Shown here: positions 22,712-32,684 of the stretch, piece after piece
How positions within the stretch are numbered: position 1 is the stretch's first letter
How the letters are laid out: each line of letters starts with the position of its first letter
Source of the DNA: Axinella damicornis
Lineage: Eukaryota > Porifera > Demospongiae > Axinellida > Axinellidae
Direction of reading: 5' to 3'
Length of the DNA: 64,000 nt
Assembly: GCA_963931865.1 (NCBI GenBank)
Contig: OZ007507.1
Location: 7,809,847 to 7,873,846, forward strand
Position numbers and translations under genes: made by a program
The notes under the pieces: model-generated
Told to the model about the DNA's origin: nothing
What the model saw: only the letters and a program-made list of their open reading frames with translations
The model's database searches: none

Positions 22712-23965
22712 ATCAAAGGGCATACCCGAATCTATGGAACGTGAAATGGAATGGAATGAAATGGAATGGAATGGAATGAAATGGAATGGAATGGAATGAA
22801 ATGGAATGGAATGGAATGAAATGGAACGGACTAATAGTAGCTGGACCAAGCACGCACGTGCACGATTAAGTAGCTATAGGTAGCTAGCTGTATAGCTAGC
22901 TGTGAGAGTGTGCTCTTACTTTCGAAGATAAGACTGTGGTGAGGGCCCCTCGAAAGAGTGTGCAGCGGTGTGATTTTCTTGGGGACATGCCACCGGGAGC
23001 TGTGAGAGAGCTCTTATTTTTGACTTGCTCGAAGTGACACTGAGACTTCTGTGGTACCTGGTGCAAGCCCATAAGACTTACATGTACCTTGAACGGGTGT
23101 GCAGTGGAGTTGTATTCTTTGGGGACATCCTACCGGGCCTGTCGTGAAAGTTAAGAGCTTTTTGACAGTGACTTTTGGCAGATTTTTGTGCAGCTACAGT
23201 CATGATTGCCCCCTCCCTCTGTTTTGCACGTATGTGACCAAAAAGAGTGGCCAGAGGAATCTGATGGTTCACTCCAGGTGGTTCGCTTCAGGATGATGGT
23301 GATGGGAGAATGTTGTCGTGTTTGGGGTGCCTCGGCGTATTCACTGGTCCTCATGACATGATACATCGATAGCTAGCTACAGGTTACAGCCCATTGGATG
23401 AGACATGACATGATCTGATGTGTGCTTGTGTTGCATTATGTGTTGGCTGTTGTATTTATTCTCTCTGCTCGAGTGAGCTCGATAGCTATGTCAGTCGTGA
23501 AACAGCGGAAGTGGGCGTGGCAATATGCATAAAGCCGGCTGAGGCTCGGAACGAGGCCTGGGATTGCTGGGAATCTCCATGGACAATACACTACCAGACT
23601 GCTGTCCATGGTACCGGGTAACTAAGTACCTGGAAAGCTTAAGAGTAGCGAGGTGGCGTGATACAGTCGCCATGTACGTAGCCTCGTTCCCTGGCCGTTT
23701 TGGGAGGGAAAACGCAAAGAACAAGTCATGTATTAACGGTGAGCGAAGCAACTACTTACCACGTCATGTCTTGATAGATGTAATTCCTTCTCGCGCCTTG
23801 TTTCAGAGAGCATGGGTAGCTACACGTGGAGGCAATTGCGACAATAGCATAATAGCCTGTCTAGTATTACCGTCATTCCGTTTTATTCCATTCCATTTCA
23901 TTCCATTTCATTCCATTTCATTCCATTTCACGTTCCATAGATTCGGGTATGCCCGATCAAAGAGG
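22712..23965. repeat. Inverted ATTCC repeats bounding ~1.25 kb
   Basis: CCGATCAAAGGGCATACCCG plus an AATGG array (22712-22842) is the inverse of the ATTCC array ending in CGGGTATGCCCGATCAAAG (23870-23965). The interior has no recognised gene. It holds one TAGCCTCGTTCCCTGGC motif near 23683. Confidence 0.65.
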
Positions 23966-24638
23966 GGGAGACTTGGTCAACATTCCAATGACATGCTTCA
24001 GCGCCTGAGGCAGCTACAACACCACGTGCAGCAGAAGGGTCTTGGGGCTCCACCAAGCTGCAGAAATCCCACCGAAGACTGGGTCAAAGGAAGTAGCGGG
24101 GAACGGCGTCCGATAACGCATACAATTGTCCGATTATAGCTGTTTCAGAGTTTTGTCTTTGACAGACTATAACTCCAAAGCCAAACGAGAGCAACACCAA
24201 TTAAACCTGCAGCGCACAGTGAGATAGATGTGCACTATCGACGGAAGGTCACGCCCACTTCCAAAATTGTACAACTTCCGTGCTAGCATGTCCGAATATG
24301 GATGGTATCCGATAATTTTCTATACACTGGACTGTCATTTGCATAATAGTGGAGACTAGTAGGGACACGAAATGTGGAACAGAATATACTAATTATTGGT
24401 ACATACAGGCCTGGGCACCTACTGGGGAGTCATGAGCTCTACTCTGAGTACATGGTACACACAACTCCAAACTGGATTACAGTGTACTGACATTGTCATG
24501 GATATATAGCAGTCTAGCCACTAGCCCCTCTCCATCAGGCCGTTACACGCACACGCGGCGAAGCCACGCGCGGAAGGTGGAGAGGGTCTAGCAAATATTG
24601 CACTAGATGACGTTCCCTGGAATGCCAATTACACGTAC

Positions 24639-25116
24639 CTGTGAACTGGTGAAGTGCCAGCTCGAGTTGAGGACGAGTTCTATACCCTTGGAGGCATCCA
24701 GGTTCCATGGACTAGTTTAACTCGAGTGTAGGCTTTTAGACGCTTGCCCGCTTGACCGGCCTGGCGGAGAGGGGCTAGCGGCTAGTACTGTGGATACAGC
24801 CGATGTATTATGTGTCACCCACCTCTTAATCCTCTCACACCTGCGAGGGATGATGATATTTAGTGAGGATAGGTGGGCGGAGCTTCCAGGGCTGTAGGAA
24901 AAATAATAATGAGGTAACTATAATGATAAAATAACAGGGGCAATGGTTGTGAGAGTGTGGACCAACCTATGGCGGGAAGACATGCAGGATATGAGGGGAC
25001 AAAGGGGTCCAAGGGTGCATGGGACAAGCACTCTAGTGGAAATGGAGTAAGGTGGGGTTGTTATGGTAACCCACCAGGATGCTCTCTTGCTACTGTCTGG
25101 GCAGGAGCAAGGTTGT

Positions 25117-25152
<36 letters not shown>

Positions 25153-25721
25153 ACGTGGTCCTCCACAGTCTCCTCCATGTCGGCTTCCCAAACCTCTCCA
25201 CCTGGAGGTGCAGCGAACAGACACAAGCACAACTGTTCAGGACTAGCTGCCACAGCATGTCCACTGCACATGGACACTGTGCACATTATGATGTCCTGGA
25301 ATAAGGAATTTGTTTTTCATTCTGATTCACATGACATTGTGGCCTGTCCTTGTTGGTCTGCAGGTACTGAGTCCACTCTGATATTGGGTGAGTAAAGAGT
25401 TAATTAATGTTAGTCTCCAACTTCCTAGTAACATAGGCAAGGGGTTAAATTTGAAGGAGGTTTCAACTTTGACCCCTACTAGCCACAGAATCCAACAGTA
25501 GCCTCGGAATAAACAGGTATGAAGCTGCATAGTCCACACCTTGTAGTTCTGCCTCAGCCACAGGGTGAGCACCTTCCTCAGACAGTCGCTGGGAGCGTCG
25601 GCACTGACTGAGATGATGGCTTCCAGATCACCCAGGTGAATCCCCAAGGAGACACCGTGGTTCTGCCACCTCCCAGCGAGGTCCGCCACTGCAGACATGA
25701 CATCTCGAAGATCATCCTCAT
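24639..25721 (-). CDS. Death-domain protein, partial (four exons seen)
   Basis: Death domains are six-helix adaptors used in apoptosis and innate immune signalling. Exon 25540-25721 follows the acceptor TTCTTGCAG and reads EDDLRDVMSAVADLAGRW, then VSLGIHLGDLEAI, then SDCLRKVLTLWLRQNYK. It joins in frame to exon 25075-25201, VERFGKPTWRRLW, then GNNLAPAQTVAREHPG, which completes the domain. The style (LG..L.AI, CLR..L..WL, FGKPTW, GNNxA.A..VA..HP) is that of sponge death domains. The second exon contains a run of 34 C on the plus strand (25119-25152) read as polyglycine, so its length and frame may vary. Two further possible exons follow: 24841-24891 (PWKLRPPILTKYHHPSQ) and 24639-24711 (NLDASKGIELVLNSSWHF), both with good splice sites. 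Upstream exons may lie with the helicase exons at 28-29.8 kb, but a shared transcript is unproven. Confidence 0.6.
25119..25152. repeat. 34-base C homopolymer within a coding exon
   Basis: Thirty-four uninterrupted C on the plus strand, encoding glycine on the minus strand, inside the second death-domain exon. Confidence 0.9.
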
Positions 25722-25749
25722 CTGCAAGAATTAAGTAAGGAGTATACAT

Positions 25750-26600
25750 GACATTGTACTATTGATTCAGAAGCAGCAATTGACTGGACCTCCCTCACTG
25801 CATGATCACCTCACTGCTAGTACTGGTGTTTCTACATATAGAATCCCTGTTTGAGGTACATGCATGAATTGAAGTGATCACTTGTACAAAACTGAGTGTG
25901 ACCAGCTGGACCCCCTAACTACAGCTGTGAAATGCTCCCTCCAATGGACTGTCATTTCCACTCCAGTTATATAGCTTACCGAGCACAGTGGTATCCATTC
26001 ACACCCTCCAAGTCCAGACCTACAGAACAGCTAGGAGAGGTAGAACACTGTATGGTGGTTGGGAGGTTACCAAAATTATGGCACTACTAATATTTGAGAC
26101 TTACATAATGATATACCCATTCACTGTACACCCACACAAACACCATTTTTACCCCGCGCGCGCATGCGCAAAGCGGGGTTAAGCAATTGGTTTTGTCCGT
26201 CAGTCAGTCAGTCAGTCGTCTGTCCGTATGGTGAAAAAATTGAAATCTCGCCACATAGACCCTCATAAACCATCGAAAGGGGGTCAAACAATAGCAAATA
26301 GCAGAAAACTGCTCTATGTGTACTTGACTGAAGTCAAGGCGCTTCGTTTCGCTGTATTTCGGCTATTTCCTACTTTTCATAACTATTCATAACATTGGCT
26401 CCACCTCTTCGTCCCATCCAGAACAGAACACGTAATGCATTTGGAAACTTCATGCTTTGAGATAACCGCTAGAAAACAGTACTTTCCCACGATTTATGTA
26501 CTTTACAAACGTCGTGACTATTGTTTAGGCTGTTTTTTTTCCTATAATTAGTAACATTTGGCCCCACCTCTTCAGCTTCAATATGCACATTGTTGTATAT
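25750..26600. other. Non-coding; dispersed GC-palindrome repeat
   Basis: Around 26154 there is a CCCCGCGCGCGCATGCGCAA motif followed by CAGTCAGTCAGTCAGTC. This resembles the repeat at 50995 in design (a CG-rich hairpin, then a GTCTGTCTGT-type tract). No gene was seen. Confidence 0.4.
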
Positions 26601-26935
26601 ACGGTAAGCGGTCACTCCCAAGGCTTGGATATGGCCATACCCGAACACAGTATACTACGCGATAGCATCTGTTCGATGCTCATCGGCAGAGATGCCACGT
26701 CCATTGTAGCTGCACTGTATCCTGTAGACATCCCGCACTGGGTATGTGTTCTATGAACACCTCTAGTTATACGGTAAGCGGTCACTCCCACACCATGGAT
26801 ATGGCCATACACGAACACAGTATACGCGATAGCCGCGCCTCGGCAGAGATGTCACGTCGATTGTAGCTGCACTGGTCTGTAGACCTTCAGCGTGGGGTAT
26901 GTGTTCTACGTATATATGAACACCGCTAGTTGAGT
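26601..26935. repeat. Tandem duplication of a ~167 bp unit
   Basis: Two copies begin ACGGTAAGCGGTCACTCCCA (about 26601 and 26771) and end GAACACC(T/G)CTAGTT. They share GGATATGGCCATAC and GGTATGTGTTCTA. Divergence is perhaps 15%. Confidence 0.8.
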
Positions 26936-26996
26936 TGAGGTAGTTTGTTGTACTGCAAGCAAACAACAACTGGAACTGGAACAGCCTTGGAAGAGG

Positions 26997-27200
<204 letters not shown>

Positions 27201-27591
27201 TGCACACACACAAACACTAAATCCCAATCGAAATTCTACTGCTGCCATTTGCGACAGCTAGGCTGCCTGTGCACTAAGTAGGCTCTATGAGCCTGTGCAA
27301 CCCAAACTCCTGGATCCAGGCTAAGTGTGAACCACGCACGTACAGACAGACAAACTCACACACAGACAGACACACACACATAAGTTTTCTCTACTGACCT
27401 ACGTATCCAGGGACGGGCGGTCCCGGATCCTGTGGCAGCTGTGGAGGAGGGAGGGGGTGGGGAGGGGAGGGGTGGAGGGGAGGGAAGACAGAGGCATAAA
27501 GTGTTGCATGGAAGTACAATACACATACTGAAAGTGAACGGTGTTCCCTGATCGTTCACTATACATGAGCCAGGCTTCACTAAAGACTCAC

Positions 27592-27960
27592 CATGCAGTT
27601 TCTCCTGGGGACATGCAGTCTCCCTTGTTGCTGCCTTCCACTGCACGTGATAGGATATGAGGTAATTACGGATAAAATTAGAGGGGATGGTCGTGAGAAT
27701 GTGGACCGACCAATGCATGGGACAAGCATATTATGTCATCTAAGCTATCCCAAGAGTGTGTGTAGGGTGGGGTTGTTATGGTAACCCACCGGGGTGCTCT
27801 CTTCCTACCGTCTGCATTATGACGTCCTGGAATAAGGAGGAATTTTCACATGACATTGTGGCCTCGCACCCAGTCAACTGCACCCTTGTTGGTCTGCAGG
27901 TACTGATCCACTGGGATATTGGGAGAGTAAGGCACAGTTACCAAATTGCCAGACGCAATC
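27592..27960 (-). pseudogene. Paralogous intron/exon fragment of the death-domain gene
   Basis: This region is a diverged copy of 24.84-25.41 kb. Shared strings are GGTGGGGTTGTTATGGTAAC, ACGTCCTGGAATAAGG (ATGTCCTGGAATAAGG in the other copy) and CACATGACATTGTGGCC. It keeps only the last ~25 bases of the second death-domain exon (reading QTVGREHP), so the rest, including the polyglycine tract, has been lost. A possible exon at 27592-27640 (WKAATRETACPQEKLHG) sits at the position equivalent to 24841-24891. Confidence 0.55.
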
Positions 27961-28061
27961 CCCCTTTTTGCCTTGATCATGGCTGGGGGGAAGCGGCGAT
28001 TGTGTATCAGCTAATGCATGACACAGATAGGAAACTTGTAACGGGTTCTTTACGCACGTAC

Positions 28062-29774
28062 CACATCTCAGGCTCTGCATCAGATGCTTCTTGGGAATAC
28101 CTCCACAAATGAGAAGTGAACAGTACCAGTCGTTGCCTTGGCTAGGACCTGGGATGATGATGATGGCTTTCATAGACACAGTTCTCTGAAGAAACTGCTT
28201 GGCATAGTCATGTATATCTGTGAGTAGGAAAATAAAATTCAGCTCTGAGCCAAACTATCAACTTCCAGATATACATTTCACAGATACTGAATCACACTAA
28301 CTGATGTGGTCATGTGACATCACAATCTATTGTACGTATTGGGCCAGTTCTCTGGTTGGTGCCACAATCAGTGTTGTTGGAGATTCACCTGAAGAGTGAA
28401 AACTTGGACTAAAGTGCACACAATTAGCAGTCCTCAATGTAATTAGGTGAAACCTCACCTGCCCATTGGGTGTGTAGTACATGCACCACATGTCACCCTG
28501 TGGTCAAAGTACATAATGGTTAGAGCTCACTTTAGTTTGTGGTAGCTGATAGTACTACTTGCATAAGCATTCAAGGGAGCATGAGGGGGCAGAGGAAAGA
28601 GGAGTGGGAGGGAAGGAAGGGGCAACAATCTTGGTTTCTACAGGCATACCACATTGTACAGGTAGGAACAAGGACAGCAGTATGCACAATGGCAGTAGGT
28701 AGGCAAGTGTCTTCCCAGAACCCTGGGAGAGAGGAGGGGAGGAGAGGAGGGGGACAGAACAGGAAAGGAAAAAGGAGGGAAGGAGAGGAGGAAGAGAGAG
28801 AGAGGAAGGGAGAAGAGAAGTGGAGGGGAGGAGTGGATGGGGAGAGAGGAGGGGAGAGAGAGCAGGGAAGTGAAGGAGAGCATGGAAGGAGAGGTGCAGT
28901 AACCTCTAGTAATCCCTAGTAATCCATAGTATTCTCTAGTAATCTCTAGTAATCCCTAGTAATCTCTAGTCTACTTTTGTGCATGATAGTAAAGTAAATG
29001 GATACACATGAATGTTGTGTATGCAATGACAAATTTAATAATGATAACAAGTTTCTGTATAAAACACCTATCGCAAGAGTGTAATTATTTCTGTAATCTG
29101 CTTTGCTTTCAGCCAATCAGCTGCTTGAGATGGTGGCAAAAACAGTGTGGCATCACAGTAGCTACCACTGTCTGAGGCTAGTGCTGGTGACAATCAATTC
29201 AAGCATGCAATACGCTACTACACAGCATCAAGGACCTCGTGCCTACATAATAGGGACTGATAGCTGCATCCGTGTCGTTTCAAAGAATCTTTGTTGTGCA
29301 ACTTGTGTAACTCAGTTTCTTCACTCGGCTTTGCCTTGTGAAATTACAAACCTTACTCATGCAATTAATTCCCAAATTGCACTCCAAATCATGCTATTAC
29401 TTATACCAACCATAATACATAAAATTCAGGAGGGCCCTCCTGGCTAAGACACAAGGAATGGCCTGCATTAGTACTGCAGTGGGGACTGTATGCATGTGCA
29501 TGTAATGGAACATTAGATGGTCATGTGACATCTTTCTTTTCTTTCTTTGTCGCTTCCTCTTTGGGAGAGTACCGCCAGGCTGCCATCATGTGACATTACA
29601 TGTGACGCTACATGTGACATCTTGTGAGCTCATGCAAGAAACACAACTCACCTTGTGTATCCAAGTTCATTGAGTTAGTGGTTGCAGCTGCAGCTCAGGG
29701 AACTGTTGGATGGAGGGGGACGGGACACTTTCCCCACTGACCTCAATACCATGGCAACAGCGAAGCTTAGTTAC
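28062..29774 (-). CDS. DEAD-box RNA helicase, N-terminal half, multi-exon, probably damaged
   Basis: DEAD-box proteins unwind RNA using ATP. Successive minus-strand blocks match the order of conserved motifs. 29652-29774 reads LRCCHGIEVSGESVPSPSIQ then QFPELQLQP, the upstream aromatic/Q region. 29407-29485 reads PTAVLMQAIPCVLARRALL, the Q-motif region, but with Leu where Gln is expected. 28688-28722 reads GSGKTLAYLLP, motif I for ATP binding. 28336-28388 reads TLIVAPTRELAQY, motif Ia. 28062-28217 reads DYAKQFLQRT then LLICGGIPKKHLMQSLRC, the GG region. Most blocks have a good acceptor and donor. A small block at 28459-28498 is doubtful. Frame does not hold at several joins: LTQ* before NELGYT, and motif I after the Q exon. 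This suggests a pseudogene or unseen splice choices. Motifs Ib, II (DEAD) and later were not found before 24.6 kb. The subfamily is not assigned. Confidence 0.6.
28725..28900. repeat. GGA-rich purine tract
   Basis: A long purine run (GAGAGGAGGGGAGGAGAGG and similar). On the minus strand it forms the pyrimidine tract directly before the helicase motif I exon, so it may be part of the splice acceptor. Similar tracts stand before exon-like blocks at 27400-27480 and 54170-54340. Confidence 0.6.
28902..28972. repeat. Tandem CTAGTAATCC/T repeat
   Basis: Six to seven copies of a 10-11 bp unit, CTAGTAATCC or CTAGTAATCT. Confidence 0.85.
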
Positions 29775-30299
29775 CTGTAGAGTTCAGAGATCAACTTTGT
29801 TTAGTTGCCAAGCTGCAGAATTATTCCACAATCCTGTCATGGTTTGATTGTTTGATGTCAAGTTACAATTTGTGATTTGTTCTGCCTGCCCGACACTTTT
29901 GGGAGTCACAACTCTCTTGGCTACTGCGATCACAGAGGACCGTTTCACAGCTCATTGGTGCAAAGGAGGAGAGAAATGGCCCACCCGGCTCCAACAAAAG
30001 CCCAGAAGCAGAAGATCCCCAATACACTACAGAAAATTGAACAATGAGCGGTAGTTAATGCTGCTGATATATAGATGCTGAATGCTGAACAAAGCCTCTA
30101 GTCTACAGCCATTGGAACAGCCATACCACCAGTGAGACGTTGTGCCAGCACACTCAGAAGCAACAACAAGCTGATACATGCATGGTCGCCAAGCACGGCT
30201 ACCAAAACGTCTCTTTATCTATGCTGTAGTTAGTCGATCAAATATCCCTCCAAAGAATCTTGAAGACAGGAGGTTTTGTGGAGCGTTAGCAATGCAGCA
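29775..30299. other. Non-coding, nothing recognised
   Basis: This is upstream of the helicase block on its strand. No further helicase exon could be recognised. Confidence 0.4.
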
Positions 30300-30463
30300 T
30301 AAACCACCACTCGTTATTCTTGGGGTTGTGCCTCTCCTCCCCTCTGTTGACCCAGTGGACATTGACGCCACTCACGTCATATTTTATCCCAGGCCTCCCC
30401 CTACCACATTTGCATACTGGAAGTGATCAAATACTGGCGACAAGAATGGCTTGGGAATGAGGC
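30300..30463. mobile_element. Partial copy of the ~400 bp TAGCCTCG-family MITE
   Basis: CACATTTGCATACTGGAAGT, then AAATACTGGCGACA, then TGGGAATGAGGCTA match the right end of the elements at 39572, 43689 and 46004. The left end is not recognisable. Confidence 0.5.
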
Positions 30464-30784
30464 TAGGTTTCAGCAATTCTGTGCAACATTGTGAGCACCA
30501 CCGGCCTGCATATACTAATAGCAAGAGTTGGTGAATTCGACAGTGCCGTGGCACATTATCTTTCTAGACGCAATTGAGACCGACATAATTGCCACACCTA
30601 CCACCTCTCCCACTACCGCTAAACTGCTTGCGCTCTGCCTTTGAAATTGTGCATTTGTAGATTCTCACATGTTAGTCATATACTACACTGCTCTCTTTCA
30701 ATAAGGATGAATAGTGTAGCTACACAAGAAGACAATGTCATGACAGTTTATTATGACTAACATGTGATAGCATGGCTTGCAGTG

Positions 30785-30887
30785 CAATTTGGGTAGCCTC
30801 GTTCCCAGTCCCATGCCCAGCGTTTCGTCCCTTGCAGTACGGTACTTCAAGCTGGGAGTGGGACTGGGAATGAGGCTACAATTTGGG
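30785..30887. mobile_element. Micro-MITE, 85 bp, with 9 bp target duplication
   Basis: The element 30794-30878 begins TAGCCTCGTTCCCAGTCCCA and ends TGGGACTGGGAATGAGGCTA. The flanks are CAATTTGGG on both sides (30785-30793 and 30879-30887). Confidence 0.9.
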
Positions 30888-31370
30888 ATAAATCGAACGA
30901 GTAATGCATTCATGAAGGTGATAAATTGCATGAGGCGATAAACATTTACAAATGTGCCCTGCATCACCGGTAAGGCATACATACGTACGTATCAATTGCA
31001 TCTCAACACATACTGGAAGCATTCCTGGTGCATCACTGTGTTTGCCGAGACAGCAGGGCCATAGGAAGCGGTCCGGCCAGTCAGGCAATGGCCAGACCAC
31101 TTTGTGGCCACTTTTTTTAAATCATAGTTCTGTTTAATTTTTCTGCACTTCAAGTCATGCATTTAGCTAGTACTTCTGACCTTTCTGTTGCTGGATACAC
31201 TGCGATAACACTTGGTGCTACAAGTACAGCATCTCAGACTCTCAGCGCTGGTATAAAAGGCACAAATGCATAACAATGCACTCTGTGTAGCAGTACGTAA
31301 CTCGATTGCCACGTGCTGATGTATTAAATGGTTAGTACGCGTGGGCTACCAGCTTACATTTAGTTTGGAT

Positions 31371-31575
31371 GGCACGGAAAACAGAAAGCAGTGGAAATGT
31401 AGTGCAAAGCAGCGAAGGTGCTACGAGAGCCCATCCAGGTAACTGAAAAACGACCTTGAAAAATTTTTCTCCGCTTCGCGCGGACTGATCAGCACTACAC
31501 ACCTCTATTCACTGCCTTCGGCAGTGCTTTGAAAACCCCTTTCCAATGTTCAGCTACCCCCATGGAGGAGCCTGA
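31371..31575. repeat. Dispersed repeat related to 52756-53167
   Basis: AAAGCAGTGGAAATGTAGTG, GAAGGTGCTACGAGAGCCCA and AAACCCCTTTCCAAT match the right half of the hAT-like MITE near 52990-53150. No matching left end is seen here. Confidence 0.55.
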
Positions 31576-32086
31576 CCACTATCAAATTGCTTCCTATAGC
31601 CCTGCATAGAAGCTGTTACCGTATATCTGGAAATTTTCGTGTAGTAAAATTTTCGTGTTGTATTATGTCGTGTCATAATATTTTCGTGGATTGGGTTACC
31701 CACGAAAAAATCTTTTACGACAACTTCTCTGACACGTCGGAGAAAAGAAGTACTGACGAAGGGCTTGCTGCGAGGCTACCACGTTTATCCGGAACCTTGG
31801 AAGCAGCTGTTAGCCAAGAACTCGTGAATGAAAACCTAGGAATGCCACAGACAGGTAACCGCATACACTATGGCAGTAAAGAACAAAACGATTATTGGAC
31901 ACTTACCGCCCGGCGAGAAAGGGCCGCCATGTTGGTGTACTCATCCGTATCCTCAAAATGATGACGTCAGTTGCAATGGGTACACCATGCAAGATGGAGG
32001 CACAAGTTTTAGTACAATTATATAATTATGGAAATGGCACGGAAAAATGGACCAGACCCTTCGCACAGGGAGGAAGGGTATGGGAC
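31576..32086. other. Non-coding; short inverted pair
   Basis: TTTTCGTGGATTGGGTTACC and CACGAAAAAATC (31680-31712) form a small inverted structure within an AT-rich repeat starting ACCGTATATCTGGAAATTTT. No gene was seen. Confidence 0.4.
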
Positions 32087-32160
32087 TAGTCTCGTACCCA
32101 GGCCCCGACTGCCCGAGAAAGAAAGGGCCTGGTATCCACTGTTTGCGCGTAATTATCTAG
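32087..32160. mobile_element. MITE fragment, TAGCCTCG family
   Basis: It starts TAGTCTCGTACCCAGGCCCC and contains AAAGGGCCTGGTATCCACTG. It is the inverse of 32600-32684. The right end is truncated near GCGCGTAATTATCTAG. Confidence 0.6.
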
Positions 32161-32564
32161 GCCACGAAGGGGGAGGGAGGGGCATATGACACAGGACATG
32201 GCCACGTGCCGATGCTGTGATGCTCTACCAGAACGAGATCGATCGAGCCGGGATATCACCAGAACTACACGACAACTAGCGCTATACTGCCCTGGATTGC
32301 TAGCAATTCTTGCTAACTTACAGTCCATGACGAACGGTAATCCTTCGTGTCACACAGACGTTTCAAACTCGGTCGGTGAGCCGTGAAATATCGTCTTTCA
32401 TTGTGCAAACAGCTGAAATAGAGGCGACCTGTTCCAGCTGGAGACACATACAGAAGTACTTACATGTAGGTCATAGGAGAGCGCTCAATCGTCGAACTCC
32501 GTCGTTGTTCAGGAAAGTTGCACGGACCACATAGTGGTAGTACACAATTTTGACGTCGCGGTTG

Positions 32565-32684
32565 TACAGACGTAACATGGTAGTCCACGATTTTCCCAAG
32601 ATTTCTGGGAAATTATGCGCATGCGCAAACAGTGGATACCAGGCCCTTTCTTTCTCGGGCGGTCGGGGCCTGGGTACGAGGCTA
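32565..32684. mobile_element. MITE, TAGCCTCG family, inverse of 32087-32160
   Basis: It ends GGGCCTGGGTACGAGGCTA. Its body (TTCTGGGAAATTATGCGCAT, CAGTGGATACCAGGCC) is shared with 140-254. With 32087-32160 it could form a 0.4 kb hairpin. Confidence 0.6.

Larger units (their letters stand above)
16231..24320. repeat. Split inverted repeat surrounding the retrotransposon
   Basis: The left block 16231-16417 contains TCCATATTCGGACGTGCTAG, CCTTCCGTCGATAGTGCAC and CAACACAACGGTACAAGTCC. It matches, inverted, two separate right blocks: 22589-22690 and 24205-24320. The right copy is interrupted by about 1.5 kb bounded by inverted ATTCC repeats (22712-22842 and 23870-23965). This suggests nested insertions, but the order is inference. 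Confidence 0.6.

Noticed and set aside
22712..22842. CRISPR-like direct repeat array
   Set aside because: The AATGG units are short and contiguous with no unique spacers; a microsatellite within a dispersed repeat.
27425..27460. ATGSGTA-like Walker motif on the minus strand
   Set aside because: It lacks the GKT core and stands after a pyrimidine tract. The true helicase motif I is at 28688-28722.
28539..28919. Plus-strand GRRRGEG-rich frame
   Set aside because: It is a purine tract translated in frame; the minus strand there provides the pyrimidine tract of a splice acceptor.
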